Below are positions 14,317-14,855 of a stretch of 14,855 nucleotides of DNA, one piece after another. The position numbers were made by a program, and so were the translations under genes. Below the pieces are notes generated by a model. It saw only the letters and a list, made by a program, of their open reading frames with translations. It did no database searches and was not told where the DNA came from. Source of the stretch: Verrucomicrobiales bacterium (GTDB lineage Bacteria > Verrucomicrobiota > Verrucomicrobiia > Verrucomicrobiales > DEV007); the NCBI GenBank assembly GCA_013911195.1, contig JACETS010000048.1, forward strand, positions 1 to 14,855, read 5' to 3'. The stretch's first letter is position 1, and every line of letters begins with the position of its first letter.

Positions 14317-14855
14317 ATGAATTTAACTCTGAAAGTTTGGCGCCAAGAAAATAAAGACACCAGAGGTGAAATCGAGACATATGTTGTCAGCGATATTCCT
14401 GAGGAAGCTTCTTTTCTTGAGATGCTTGATATAGTTAACAATCAGATAATAGAGACTGGCGGTGATCCGATCACATTTGATCACGATTGTAGAGAAGGCA
14501 TTTGTGGTTCATGCTCATTAACCATTAATGGTATTCCTCATGGTAAGGGGCATGGAATCACCTCTTGCCAACTTCACATGAGAAAATTTTCAGACGGAGA
14601 AACAATTTATATTGAACCCTTCCGTGCTAAACCTTTTCCTGTTTTGAAGGATCTGATGGTTGATAGATCATCATTTGACCGAATTATTGAGTCAGGTGGA
14701 TTCGTCTCGGTGAGAACAGGTTCAGCCGTTGATGCAAACTCTATTCCTATTGAAAAGAAAGATGCCGATACCTCTTTTGATGCTGCAACCTGTATTGGTT
14801 GTGGCGCATGTGTAGCCTCATGTAAAAACGCAAGTGCAATGCTTTTTGTATCTGC
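14317..14855 (+). CDS. sdhB: Succinate dehydrogenase iron-sulfur subunit, N-terminal part (3' end outside window)
   Basis: The first 179 complete codons of SdhB are present, and the frame runs off the right edge. SdhB carries electrons from the FAD of SdhA to the quinone site through three Fe-S clusters. The 2Fe-2S ligands are visible in CREGICGSC (C58, C63, C66) with C84 in TSCQL. The second motif, CIGCGACVASCKNASA (C159, C162, C165, C169), supplies most of the 4Fe-4S ligands and part of the 3Fe-4S cluster. Residues such as ASFLEMLDIVNNQI and FDHDCREG match the subtype encoded with five-helix SdhC. The ATG is 6 bp after the sdhA stop and preceded by CAA without a Shine-Dalgarno sequence. About 70-80 residues, including the last cysteine motif, should lie beyond the window. 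Confidence 0.95.
   Translation, partial: MNLTLKVWRQENKDTRGEIETYVVSDIPEEASFLEMLDIVNNQIIETGGDPITFDHDCREGICGSCSLTINGIPHGKGHGITSCQLHMRKFSDGETIYIEPFRAKPFPVLKDLMVDRSSFDRIIESGGFVSVRTGSAVDANSIPIEKKDADTSFDAATCIGCGACVASCKNASAMLFVS

Noticed and set aside
1..14855. Mobile element, prophage, CRISPR array, toxin-antitoxin or defence island
   Set aside because: No transposase, integrase, direct-repeat array, tRNA gene or defence-type protein is visible. The genes are conserved metabolic and housekeeping families with short spacers.

Overview
This AT-rich bacterial window carries twelve protein genes, tightly packed and mostly housekeeping, with no RNA genes, mobile elements or CRISPR. The outer two genes are cut by the window edges. 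The likely source is a free-living Gram-negative bacterium. It has an LptF/G-type lipopolysaccharide exporter permease, a five-helix cytochrome b SdhCAB of the kind common in Bacteroidota and Verrucomicrobiota, an AroG-type DAHP synthase, and a secreted propeller-like protein of a type I associate with Planctomycetota, Verrucomicrobiota and Lentisphaerota. A marine Verrucomicrobiota-like organism fits best, but this is inference from gene content. None of the twelve start codons is preceded by a recognisable Shine-Dalgarno sequence, and eight have AA directly before the start.

Layout. Bases 1-1865 (+): the 3' end of dhaK, then dhaL and an LsrF-like class I aldolase/thiolase, probably one operon built around dihydroxyacetone phosphate. 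Bases 1909-3027 (+): an LptF/LptG permease. Bases 3034-5294 (-): a secreted propeller-like protein and, upstream of it, the rRNA methyltransferase TlyA. Bases 5430-6497 (+): DAHP synthase, the entry to aromatic amino acid synthesis, divergent from tlyA. Bases 6577-11408 (-): malate dehydrogenase, a UvrD/Rep-type helicase and a sodium:alanine symporter, transcribed in the order symporter, helicase, mdh. Bases 11563-14855 (+): sdhC, sdhA and the 5' part of sdhB, which form succinate dehydrogenase (complex II).

How the genes work together. Succinate dehydrogenase and malate dehydrogenase are two TCA-cycle enzymes. The symporter supplies amino acids. DhaKL and the LsrF homologue both lead to dihydroxyacetone phosphate and so feed glycolysis. 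No clear new multi-gene system is visible. The points most worth a second look are the DhaKL-LsrF pairing with an internal insertion in LsrF, an SH3-like domain inserted in a loop of the symporter, the lone secreted propeller protein, and a palindrome plus a small upstream ORF in front of sdhC.
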